DNA of 64,000 bases, from the NCBI GenBank assembly GCA_039105265.1, contig JAPFFF010000012.1:2046001-2110000 (forward strand), read 5' to 3'. The notes under the pieces were generated by a model. It ran no database searches. It was given only the letters and a program-made list of their open reading frames with translations, and was not told the origin of the DNA. The position numbers and the translations under genes are program-made. This stretch comes from Tritrichomonas musculus (lineage: Eukaryota > Parabasalia > Tritrichomonadida > Tritrichomonadidae). Positions 21,025 through 32,300 of this stretch are shown here, piece after piece; the stretch's first letter is position 1; every line of letters starts with the position of its first letter.

Positions 21025-21526
21025 TAAATATAAAATAAACATTTTTAAATAATAATAATTATTTTATCAAATGAGCATTTTATCAATATTTATATATAAT
21101 ATTATGATTCTTACTCTTTATTATTAACTACATATTTGGTTTGATAAATTTTAAGATGACCAAATTAGTTTTGAAAAATAATCATAATATAACAATTCAT
21201 TAAAGATAAAAGAAAAACCAATCATTTATTAATTTCAAAAAGCAAAATTCTGTATTAAATGCAAATAATTCTCTATTTAAAAAATATTTTTATAAATCAT
21301 AAGGATATATCCATATTATTAATAAAAGTTTTTACGACTTTTTGAAAAGAATAATTTTCGATTTGTTAAGAATGAATATCGAAAAGAAGTAAAACAACTT
21401 TATATGATATTCTAATATGCTCATAAAAAGATTTTTTGAGATGGATCACACTATCCTATAAGATTTTAATTGGACATTTTTCACAAAAAATTCAAAGTTT
21501 TACCAATTTTTTGAATTGATAATAAC

Positions 21527-21610
21527 GGTCTACTGTCCATCCAAAATAACGTGATGTGCTTCAAACTTGGCTATTCACCTCACTGGACAGGAAACCCAGA
21601 TTTCTAGACC
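21527..21610. other. Structured 84-nt block of higher G+C
   Basis: GGTCTA at 21527-21532 pairs with TAGACC at 21605-21610, and CTGTCCA at 21533-21539 pairs with TGGACAG at 21584-21590, giving a nested two-helix fold with a 14-nt bulge on the 3' side. The block has clearly higher G+C than its flanks. On the minus strand it also reads in a protein-like way (LEIWVSCPVR, stop, IAKFEAHHVILDGQ). It may be a small RNA gene, a gene relic or a transposon end. It is not a recognisable tRNA, snRNA or SRP RNA to me. Confidence 0.4.
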
Positions 21611-21628
21611 GCTAACGAACGAATATTC

Positions 21629-21858
21629 TTTAAAATCGTTAAAATATAAATTTAAATTTCTTATAAGAAAAATATATATCAATCTCACGAATTTTTATTC
21701 ATTTTGACACATAAACCACCTATTGATTGTTGTAATTTCATTCAAAAAAATTTACCATTTATAAATTACCAACCATTCCATGTCATTTATGAATTATTTA
21801 TATAATTTAAATATTTCGATAGATATGAAATTTAAATTTATATTTTAACGATTTTAAA
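21629..21858. mobile_element. 230-bp MITE with perfect 32-bp inverted repeats
   Basis: 21629-21660 (starting TTTAAAATCGTTAAAATATA) is an exact reverse complement of 21827-21858. No clear target duplication is visible. It ends 147 bp upstream of the first rhodanese gene and may form part of its upstream region. Confidence 0.65.
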
Positions 21859-22005
21859 TTTTAGAGCAAATAATTATTTATTATTTTAGAAACATTTTTG
21901 TAATTATTATGTTTTGATGAATATTTTGATAAAATTGTTTCGATGTAATATTCTTTTCAATTCTTAATCTCTCAAATATTCAAAACATCGAATCACAAAT
22001 TTTTA

Positions 22006-22395
22006 ATGAGAGTGAAGAAACAAAATTCAAATATTTTGAAATATGCTATCGCTGTATTTCTCTTCATTTTTATTGTTCTTTTTATTCGTATAATGTCAAC
22101 TGACGATTGCGTTAAAGAACCATGGGGAACTTACACCCTCATTGACGTCCGTAATGAAGATGAATGGAATGAAGGTCATATAAATGGTGCAATTTTAATT
22201 CCACATGATAAAATAACCGAGCGTATCGGCGAAATTGTAGCCGATAAGAACCGTCCGATCATATTGTACTGTAGAAGTGGTAAAAGGGCTGGTATAGCCT
22301 TGGATGCTCTTAAAGAATTAGGTTATACTAATGTCAAAAGCATTGGTGGATATGCTGATGCCAAAGTTAAGATCAAAGATGCGCCAAGTGCTTAA
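22006..22395 (+). CDS. Membrane-anchored single-domain rhodanese
   Basis: A 129-residue protein with a short basic start and a hydrophobic helix at about residues 13-29 (AVFLFIFIVLFI), which would act as a signal anchor. The rest is one rhodanese domain: LIDVRNEDEWNEGHINGAI, then the active-site loop YCRSGKRAG with catalytic Cys89, then LGYTNVKSIGGY. Rhodaneses carry persulfide sulfur on this cysteine. Complete single-domain proteins of this kind are typical of bacterial PspE/GlpE types, so bacterial origin is plausible but unproven. A close paralog without the anchor lies at 47370-47684, beyond 25 kb of transposons. The stop reads TAAA. Confidence 0.9.
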   Translation: MRVKKQNSNILKYAIAVFLFIFIVLFIRIMSTDDCVKEPWGTYTLIDVRNEDEWNEGHINGAILIPHDKITERIGEIVADKNRPIILYCRSGKRAGIALDALKELGYTNVKSIGGYADAKVKIKDAPSA

Positions 22396-22545
22396 AGTAA
22401 AAAATGAATACTTCTGTCTCAAATCATTCGTCATACCCTTATTAATAATCGTATTTACTTTTTTTACATATTTGCTTGACAAAGTAAAAAAAATAGTATT
22501 AATTAAAATACAAATTACTATTTTTTTAACTAGAATGTGATTATT

Positions 22546-22555
22546 TAATTCAATA
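22546..22555. repeat. 10-bp target-site duplication, left (TAATTCAATA)
   Basis: Exact copy at 26658-26667. Duplications of 9-11 bp are characteristic of Mutator-like elements. Confidence 0.75.
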
Positions 22556-25500
22556 GAGGTGCGGACAGGGTGAAGTGATTTAGATTCGCACCAAAATTTG
22601 CATATATTAATTATTTTTTATGAGCATTATAATGATATAATTATTTTTTATTTTCGTCCACGGGGCCGACTTGTGGCGATATATGATTTTTTTTCTGAGG
22701 TAGAAAAATATAAACCACTGAAAAAAATATAAAAATATGTAAACTATAGAAATTATATAATTAATAGAAAAATCTATTATTTAGAAGAAAAAAAGTAATA
22801 AAAACATGATAAAAATCATTTTTATACTATTTAAAAAATGTGTCTCGTTTGTTATTATTTAATTATTAATGTATGATATAGTTTCCACTTAAATTGGCCC
22901 AAAAAGAGGTGGGAGGAGTAGGACTTTTTTTAGAAATCTATTTTATATAGATGACAATATTTTTAGTATTATTCTAAATATTATTTATTATATGTTTATT
23001 AGATATTATTCGATAATGGATGGTATATATTTATTTTATTTTTTAAATAAAAATTGAATTTTTTGAATAGAATAAATTTGACGATAATTTTTTTTTTTAA
23101 CAATTTTGAAAATTTTTATAAATATGAAATTTTTATAATATAAATTTTTATTTTGTATTATTTTTCATATTTTATCTTTTATATATATTATTTATATGGA
23201 ATAATAAGTTTATTTGAAAAAATATAGATTTTTAAAGAGGATAAGATCATTGAATTATACTCCATATAATCATTCAATTATTAAAATCAATATATATATA
23301 TAAATTTAATATATTATTTTATTATAATATGACAAATTTTATAATTCCATTTAACATACTATATATAATGCTATATAATAAATATATTTTACATTTGAAT
23401 ATAGATAATCATAAATTAATTTAGTGTAAAATTGATAGAATAATAAAATAAAAAAAAGGTTTAATAGAATTTTTCAATGCGAAATTTGAATAGTCAAATT
23501 CTATAGTTTATATTAAGCCAAAATACGGTTTTTCAGAAAATAAAATAAATATATGAAAAAGCATTCACTTTTTACTAATTTATTTGTTCAAAGTAAAATA
23601 TAAACCAATAAAAAAGCCAATTATTTCGTTTTAAAAAGTTATCTATGATAACAAAATATATTCAATTCAATATTTTACAAATAAGATATCTTGTTTATTA
23701 TTTAATATTTTAATTATAAAATATTTGATATATATAGGAACATGTTTTATATAATATATATAATAACTATATTTTTAAAAAATATATCTTTTTTTCAAAA
23801 ATGCTTGTTTTAATAAAATTATAAAATGAAAATAGAAAAATAGAGTCTTTGTTCGAGCCATTTTCAAATTAAATTAATTTAAAATATTTAAATATATATA
23901 TAACTTTTACTATTAATATTTACATTATTAAATAACAATTTGTATATTAAGAAATGCCAAAAATTGAATGAAAACCAATTTTATCTCATTATAGAAATGT
24001 AATATGAAACTAATCAAATATCCTACATATTATATAATATCTTATTATATAGATATATGATTTATTTTATTTTAAACAAATCAAAAGCATATCAAATGAT
24101 GGATTTATTTAAAAAAACACTCTTATGAAAAATTGCTTTTAATTCATTGAATAGCTCATTTTATTAAACATATTTAATATAATAATAAATAATAAACTGT
24201 ATAATATAAATAAAATAAAAAATAATTACAAAATAATAATTATATACTAAGATATATGCAAAAAATATTAACTACAAAAAAACGCTAAAAGTCTTTGCAC
24301 CTTTGCCCAAAAAAAAATTGAGAAAATGAAAATGGGCCAAATTTATTAAAAAAAAGTATTTTAAAAATATATTATTAATATATAAATGTTATATATTTTA
24401 TATATATCATATAATAATTATAATATAATAAAATAATAAATTATATATTAAGATATGAATTTAAATGTAACGACTCTCAATTATTAAAACTATATTCTCA
24501 ATTTTATTCTCGAAGATTTTTTTATTCAAAATTTATGAAAAAAAAAATTAAATTAATTTAATTTTCTCAGAAATTTAAATGATGGCTCTGAATTTTTTGA
24601 ATTTTTATAAGTAAATTTTTTTTTATCAATTTATTAAAATATTAAGCACATTTATTTAAAAAAAATAAAAATATACCATATAGATAATAAATTACATGCT
24701 TTTTATAAAACAAAATGGAGTTTAAACAAACACTTTTATGATTTAATAAGTATATAATATTTGAATTTTTTTTAGAAATAAAGATAATATTTTATACAAG
24801 AAATATGAATTTATCATGTAGTATCCTTATTCATTGCATTGAAATCTTGTATAATTCAATATTTGATTGAAATTTCAAATAATATAATTTAGATCTTTGA
24901 AATAAATCATTTTATTACCGGATAATATTATTTTTTATGCATCAATAAATGTATTAAAAACTTTCCAGGAAGGAATCAAAGCCAATATCTCCTAAATAAT
25001 GAAAAATTTAATGATCTTACATTTTTGATAAAAAATCTAGCTACCTTATTCAATATTATTTAATTTGCGTTATTTATGAAAAAAACATTTATGATTTTTT
25101 GCTCCTTTCTTTGATAATAAATAGCTTCCGCATAATTGGCATTGATATGCTTTAGAAACATGGATTTTATCTTCCATAATCAATCTGATTTCGATGAAAA
25201 TATTATTATATTGATTTTTGTATTGTTGTTTTAATCATATTGGGATGCCTCAATGTTATTTCTTGCATTTTTATAAAAATATAAGCGACCAAATAAATCA
25301 TCAAATATGATTTCAATGAACTCATATAATTTTTAAAATGAAAAAGTTTTAAAATTTGAACGTCGCTCTGAATATTTTTCAATACCCAAACTATGATTTT
25401 TATTTGTTTTGCCTATTTTGAAAGAATGAATGCGAATTATTAAAAATGAATGCTAAATTAATATTTCCCATGAGGTTTTCTTTTGATAAAGCATGTTTTA

Positions 25501-26657
25501 AATAATGAAACCAGACTTTTTTTGAATATATATTTTTAATTAAATAAGATAAATAGACCAAATAAAAGCATTATACATATGCATATATATATTTTTATAT
25601 AATTTTAAATATATTGCCTTTCTTAAAACTCTAAATTTTCCCATAAAAATAGATCATCATATTATTTAATTCGACAAAAATCGCATAAATCAGAGAATAA
25701 TGATTTTTATATTTTTGTTTAATAACATATACCAAATATTTAAAATTATATTATATAATTTTTTTGCATAGCAGGTCAAGAATTTAATATATATCGATTT
25801 GTTTATAAACCAAATATCATCACAAAAATGTTTGAATGACCTCATACAAATCGCCACACTAAAATTAATGAAAAAAAACTTTCTACATTTGATTTAAATT
25901 TTAATTAAACTTCAAAATATATAAAGAAAATTATTTATTTCATTTCTCTCAAATTAACATTTTATGAAAAGCGCTTTGAAATTATAATTGTTCAATATTT
26001 AGAATATATAGTTATATAAAGTTTATTAATTGTTTATATTTATTTTAAATATTTTTATAGTATATATAATATTATTAAAATTTATATAATCTATGATATA
26101 CATATAAATATAAAAAGATATTTGCTTAATATTTTAATTAAAATTTTTTATTGAAAAAAAATCGTTATTAATGTTTATGATTTTAAAATTGATTTTTGCA
26201 GCTCATCCCCCTGAATCAAATTAAACTAAATTTGGCATATCTTTATTAAATTAAATGTACAATATTTAAATGTAATTATAATCTAAATAAATTCTTTATT
26301 TATTTAGATATTTCAAAAAAATATGTAAAAATTCATTAAAATGAACTTTTTAACAAAATATGAAATATTTATAAAATAATAAAATGCATAATTAATCATT
26401 AATTTCCAATATATATAATAATTAATCATTATAAATTCAATCCATCCATCAGGTGGCTGGATTGGGTTATTTTCATAGGATACTTGTTTGTGTTATTATA
26501 ACTTATATAAATGATATTTTAAAACATTTAAATAATAAATATATAAAATAAGTGCACTATAATATAATATCAAAATGTTATTTAGTAATTATTAATACAT
26601 AAAAAGATATACATATTTTTATAAACGTTAAAAATGTAAATTAGGTGTCCGCACCTC
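22556..26657. mobile_element. MULE-like element, 4.1 kb, no ORFs
   Basis: The element starts GAGGTGCGGACA and ends TGTCCGCACCTC, an exact 12-bp inverted repeat, flanked by the exact 10-bp direct repeat TAATTCAATA. A duplication of this size suggests the Mutator superfamily, which is abundant in T. vaginalis. Each end can also fold on itself: left AGGTGCG with CGCACC at about 22586, right AGGTG with CACCT around 26644-26656. The 4-kb interior is extremely A+T-rich, with no ORF above about 60 codons. It is a non-autonomous copy or one so decayed that no transposase is readable. It begins 160 bp after the first rhodanese stop. Confidence 0.7.
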
Positions 26658-26667
26658 TAATTCAATA

Positions 26668-28090
26668 TAGGGTTTCAACCGCCAAAAAAATGTCAGAAAA
26701 TAATATTTTAATTTTTTAAAAAAAATAAATGGATAGTTTTGTTCTTCATTTCATAAGCTTTGATTTGAAATATTTTATTTTGAAATTCATCTGCACATTC
26801 GCAAATGGCAGACACTTTTAATTTGAAGACAAAAATTTGACCTTTTTTAATCGTCAAAAGTTAAAATCTTAAGGGTGTACTCAATGTTTCCGATAGAAAA
26901 ATTCATTGAGTTTTCTCAAATTAAAATGAATTTGATTTTTATACTTTCATACCAAAAGAAATAAAAATAATGGTATTAATATGATTGTTTATTTATTTAA
27001 AAAATAAATGAAGTAGCTTTTTGAAAGGCGTAGCCTTCAAAGAGCTACTTCAATTTAAGTTTAATTATCTGTTTTATAACTTTTTGAGTATTTTACAAAA
27101 CTCAAAAAGTGATACCTAGATAATTATCTTTTAAAAAATATGAAAAAATTACAAAAATAAAAAGTTTTTTAATTTGCAAAAATTATTTTTTTTATATATA
27201 TTTATATTTATTTTTTTTTAATTCAATTAATGTACAAATCCAGTACGTTTAGTAACCGCAATTTTTTTTGACATTCTCAAAGAATAAAATGACATGTTAA
27301 ATAAAAAACGATTATTTTCATCCATTTCATATAATATGTCATAATGTTTATTTAAATTGTAAAATAAGTGTCAAAAACAAACCTAGTCAATTTAAACTTT
27401 TTCAGAGACATGCAACTATTCAAATAATAAACGTTCTCCTATTCAAAAAATAACGTACTGGATTTGTACCTTAAAATTTATAAAAATATTTTGATCGTTA
27501 TGGAGAAAAAACATCAAAATTGACCTAAACTTTTTCCGAAAAGGCCACTATTGAATTGAAATTCAATGAGAATTTAGTATTTTGAAAGGTTTATATATTT
27601 TACAACAGTACCCCCCTTAAATAGATTGGATATTTTGGGAAAAATTATTCGTAGAATATGAAAATATATTATGTTCAATGTATTAAGCTAATAAAAAAGA
27701 CAATAGACCAGTTATTTGAATAACAATTAAAGTCGCATTTTTTTTGCATAACATGTCATGATAACTTTCATTGTCCGTTATTTATGAATGAATTGATGAA
27801 ATTAAATAAAAACAATTTTTAAAAAATAAGTTTATATTAATCTTTATTTTTTAATATATGGATTAAAATAAAACACATTATATATTAATAATAAATATAG
27901 TTTTTATATGACATGTCATGATAACTACATTCGTTTGCCATTTATGAATGTACAGTTGAAATCAGATAAAAATATTTTTTATAAAATGTATTTTAATTAC
28001 ACTTTAAATCCCCATATTTATTTAAAGCCAAACTCATATTTTTCCTCTCTTTTTTAAAATTTGACATTTTTTTGGCGGTTGAACCCCCTA
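26668..28090. mobile_element. hAT-type element, 1.4 kb, non-autonomous
   Basis: The left end is TAGGGTTTCAACCGCC and the right end, read inward, TAGGGGGTTCAACCGCC; both continue into AAAAAAATGTCA. The flanks ATTCAATA (26660-26667) and TTTCATTA (28091-28098) match at 6 of 8 positions, a worn 8-bp duplication. Subterminal copies of CATGTCATGATAACT lie near 27751 and 27908. A 240-bp TTAA MITE is nested inside at 27231-27470. The element abuts the MULE-like element's right duplication with no gap. A related end lies at 62447. Confidence 0.7.
27231..27470. mobile_element. 240-bp TTAA MITE, copy 1
   Basis: Flanked by TTAA on both sides (27227-27230 and 27471-27474). The right end read inward is GGTACAAATCCAGTACGTT and the left end TGTACAAATCCAGTACGTT. 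Copy 2 at 28163-28402 has the same length with only about four differences over the parts compared. TTAA duplications suggest piggyBac- or Kolobok-type mobilisation. It is nested in the 26668-28090 element. Confidence 0.8.
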
Positions 28091-28162
28091 TTTCATTATA
28101 AGATACAAATCTAGTACGTTTAGAAACCGCAAATTTTTTTTGAACACTTTATTAAAACTTAA

Positions 28163-28402
28163 GGTACAAATCCAGCACGTTTAGTAACCGCAATTTTTTT
28201 TGACATTCTCAAAGAATAAAATGATATGTTAAATAAAAAACGATTATTTTCATCCATTTCATATAACATGTCATAATGTTTATTTAAATTGTAAAATAAG
28301 TGTCAAAAACAAACCTAGTCAATTTAAACTTTTTCAGAGACATGCAACTATTCAAATAATAAACGTTCTCCTATTCAAAAAATAACGTACTGGATTTGTA
28401 CC
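28163..28402. mobile_element. 240-bp TTAA MITE, copy 2
   Basis: Flanked by TTAA (28159-28162 and 28403-28406), with ends GGTACAAATCCAG and its complement. Nearly identical to copy 1, so both moved recently. It lies within the older TTAA element. Confidence 0.85.
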
Positions 28403-28491
28403 TTAACGAAATGTTTTTATATAAAAAAAAATATTCAGAATTTCAAATCTGAAACTCATTCAAAATAAAACTTTTTCAATAGTGTAAAGGG

Positions 28492-28831
28492 AGTAGTATG
28501 ATAAAAAAGGTGATTTCGGACCGAAGTCCTCACTCCCCCTTTTTAACGTCGTCCGCCTAGCGCAAGTACAACTGTTAAACCTTCGATACAATTCTTATAT
28601 CTTTCTCCAATATTATCTTCAATAGGCGTGATTTCTCAAAAACAATGCTCAGGACCGTTTTCAAAATCAAAATCAACGTCATTGAAAACTTTTTTGATGA
28701 TCGCCATTTTATCGAATTACATATGCGAGATAAATTTATGGACTTGTGCGGGGTTTTCATTAGTGTTTTCATATGTAATTAAAGGTAGGTGATTTCGGAC
28801 CCTGTATTGCGCATAAAAATAATTCTCATTT
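28492..28831. repeat. Left terminal inverted repeat of the Maverick (340 bp)
   Basis: Reverse complement of 44407-44746, with about six differences. The word GGTGATTTCGGACC occurs twice in direct orientation, near the outer and the inner edge of the repeat. Confidence 0.95.
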
Positions 28832-28868
28832 TAAAATTTTCATTTATTATTTTCATTAATTTTCAAAA

Positions 28869-28972
28869 TTTTTGTTCCACTTTTTGAATTTAAATTTTTG
28901 TTCTACTTTTTGAATTTAAATTTTTGTTCCACTTTTTGAACTTAAATTTTTGTTCCACTTTTTGAATTTAAA
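28869..28972. repeat. 26-bp tandem repeat, four copies
   Basis: Four adjoining 26-bp units (TTTTTGTTCCACTTTTTGAA followed by TTTAAA) with single-base variants, just inside the left terminal repeat of the Maverick. Confidence 0.9.
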
Positions 28973-28980
28973 TTTTGATT

Positions 28981-29046
28981 GAGGTGGGATTGAGGTGGGA
29001 TCGAGGTGGGATCGAGGTGGGATCGAGGTGAGATCGAGGTGGGGTG
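28981..29046. repeat. 11-bp tandem repeat, six copies
   Basis: Six units of GAGGTGGGATC with minor variants, strongly G-rich on the plus strand in an AT-rich setting. They lie between the 26-bp repeats and the polymerase gene. No counterpart exists inside the right terminal repeat. Confidence 0.9.
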
Positions 29047-29365
29047 GACGTGGAAAATTTTCATCAAAATTGAACTTAATAAATGAAAATAATTTATGTA
29101 GTAAATGAGAGATAAAATTTTATTGATTTTCCATTAATAATTCACAAGCTTATGGTTATAATTTATGAAAGCATTAATAATAAAAAATGTCGGACTTTCT
29201 ATTTTTCGAACCTCATAACTTTTCCACTCATGAATTACCATTAAGTTATGGTCCAAATCGAGAATATTTTTAGATGGTTTTTGTTTGTGACTAAATTCTG
29301 AATTCCATTTATTAAACATAATTTTTTGTTTCTTTATTTTTTTTATCAAACATAAAACAACGCAA

Positions 29366-32300
29366 ATGACAAAACTAGAAGATACACCAACACCAAAATT
29401 ATATGAACTCCTGAGCCTGATTGTAAATGAAGAGATCACAGAAGAAGATGACTTTTTTGTTAACAAGAACGATCTCATAGAAACTATTGCATATGAAATT
29501 TGTGATCATGGTTACGATGGTGACAACATTTATGAAGCTATGTTCTGGTTCATGAAAGGTATAGAGCAAAATGAAAAAGCAAAAGTAACAAACCAAAAAG
29601 AAGAAGTGCCCGCGAAAGATGAAATTCCCCAAGCGCCACCTCCAAAAGATATACCACGATACATTGACAATAATGATAACTACTTTTTGAAGAACTTGAA
29701 GAACAACATATGGAGGAATACCACGAAAGATGATTCATTTGTTAAGATCACTTATAACGATTTCATCAAGCTCAAAGACGAACAAGAAAAAATAGTGGGC
29801 GCGATTATGAAGAAACTTTATGATTCACCAGAGGAGTGGCACATCAATTTCGAACAACTTACTAACCGCGGTAGAGATTTACTATTTCCTGCTCTTCATA
29901 ATTTCTTCAACACTATTGTCAAGAACTTCTCTGTCACAAATCAATACAAACTCAGATTCAAAGTTAATAATGAATGGCGGACTTTACCTTTGACACCAGA
30001 AGCTTTTAACAAACTTATGGAAAACTTTACTAAGAAGCACTTTATATTTGACATGGATGATGTAAAACCTGAGTACTTTTATGAGAAAGGTAGCATGGAA
30101 CTCCCAGAATGGTCTCTCTTTTCTCAACTCATCTTCAGTAAAACCAAAAATGTAAAAAGTAATGCTGATCGTGGTGGTTCTTTCTTTCAATTCTTAGTCA
30201 AAGATAGCTGCCCAAAAGAGATAGTAAAATACCTGACTCGCCTACAAATTTTCGACACTCTTGCTAACAACAAAGGTAAACAACGAAAAGAACTCGATGA
30301 CTGCTGCTTCATATATGCTCTTCAACAAACAGGGTGCTATGATGATGAAACACTTAATAAAATGCGACTAAGAATCAACAACAGATATCTTTCCAATTCT
30401 GCTATCAACAATCTATGTCAAGAATTTAAGATCCACATCAGTGTTTCCTTCATTAATGAAGACGCGAATTCCAAAAACAAGAAGAAATCAATAGGAAAGA
30501 ATTCATACATAGGAGTCGAGAAAGCAGAACCAAATCGTACTCACAAATTCAACATTTACGAGAAACACTACTTTATTGAAGAGCTGACACCATTTTCTAC
30601 ATACTACATTTCTCATCTCGCAGAGCTTTCACCGGACAAGGCTAACATGGAGTACAACAGCAATCATTGGAGGAAGGCAAGACATTTCATTAGTTCTTCC
30701 AATTTAGTGAGGGCATTGATGAAGAACAATTATTTTCGTCCATTAAATTTCGGAGACGGTTGTATTCTCAAAACAATTTTCAATAATGATATCAAGAAGG
30801 ATGTCTCAGGAATTAATCTTGATTATGACGAACAATCCTGCACACAACTTATTAAACCAAAAACAATGAAGAAGAAGACAATTGAAATCAATGATAAAAA
30901 GAGTTATTGGTACTGCGATTCTGAGGCTGACACTTCTGGAGACATTCATCGTCCATACATGTTCGTTCTTCAGTCCAAAGATGGCACAATAACTAAAACA
31001 TTTAAAGGAGAAAATTGTAGTGTTTCATTTCTGGATTTCCTTCCTGATTTCTCTGTAGTGTACTTTCACAATCTTGCTTACGACATTAGATTTCTTTGTT
31101 CATATGGCATAAGGAAGTCTGTCATTAAGGGTAACAAATTTATGAAAGGCACAATTGTCTACAAATCTAAAACACTCTATTTCCGTGACACACTTCCTAT
31201 TCTCTCATGTAAGTTATCACAATTACCATCAATGTTTAATCTCGATAGTGGACAGAAAGAAGTTTTCCCCTACAAATATTACACCATGGAGAGACTCAAG
31301 AAGAATGTTGGCGTGATTAATGAAGCAGGAGAAAATGAAGATAAGAGATGGACCGAAGAAACAAAACAACAATTCCGCCACAACTTAGACATTATTGGCT
31401 GTCGTCTCTCTGATACCACATTTGACATGTACAAGTATGCAGAATTCTATTGCACCCAAGACGTGAACATTTTACGACAAGGCTTTAATAAATTCAGAGA
31501 TGGTTTCATTAAAGATTTCAATATAGATCCTTTCAACTTTGTCTCCATTTCTTCTCTCGCTAATGAAGTTTTCAATAACAAAGTCTATTATGATCACGAC
31601 TTATATAAATTAGGTGGTGTCCCTCGTTACTTTTGTTCACATGCTATTTACGGTGGGAGATGCATGACTGCTTACAACAAGAAATGGCACACACAAAAGA
31701 AGTTATGCGATTTCGATGCAGTATCTTTGTATCCGTCTGCTATGGCACGCTTATATACCGTAAGTGGCACTCCTAAAGTTATTGAAAAAGAGAATCTCAA
31801 TATGGAATTCCTCTCTAAGCAAAGTGCTTATGTTGTCGAAATTGAGGTCACAAAAGTAAACAAACATTACCCTTTCCCATTGTTAGTTCGCAAAGTTAAT
31901 GGACTGAACTTAAATGATGACAGAATAGGGAATGGAGAGCCCGTGAAGATGATCGTTGATAATATTTACCTTGAAGATCTCATTAATTTCCAGAAGATAG
32001 AGTTTACATTACTGAGAGGATACTACTGGGACGGTAAGAAAGATTACACAATTCAAAAAATCATTAGGGAAATCTTCAATAAGAGACTCGAATACAAGAA
32101 GCAAAAAAATCCATTACAGAACTTATACAAACTTATCATGAACAGCTGCTATGGTAAAACTATTGAGAGGCCCACAGATAAAGAGTTCAAGTATTTGTAT
32201 GAGGGAGATGAATTAGAGAAGTATTGGAAGAAGAATTACATGAAGATCAAAGAAGATGTCCAACTTCATAACTCAAAACTACATGCATTAAAAGTACTCA

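Noticed and set aside
21527-21610. tRNA or snRNA gene
   Set aside because: The nested stems do not form a cloverleaf, and no known snRNA landmark sequence was found. Kept as an unknown structured block.
22331-22540. 69-codon ORF overlapping the first rhodanese
   Set aside because: It lies in a different frame over real coding sequence, then in A/T DNA, with no protein-like features.
28575-28772. 65-codon minus ORF in the Maverick terminal repeat
   Set aside because: It lies wholly inside the inverted terminal repeat, and the mirrored copy has no ORF of similar length listed. It is probably chance.
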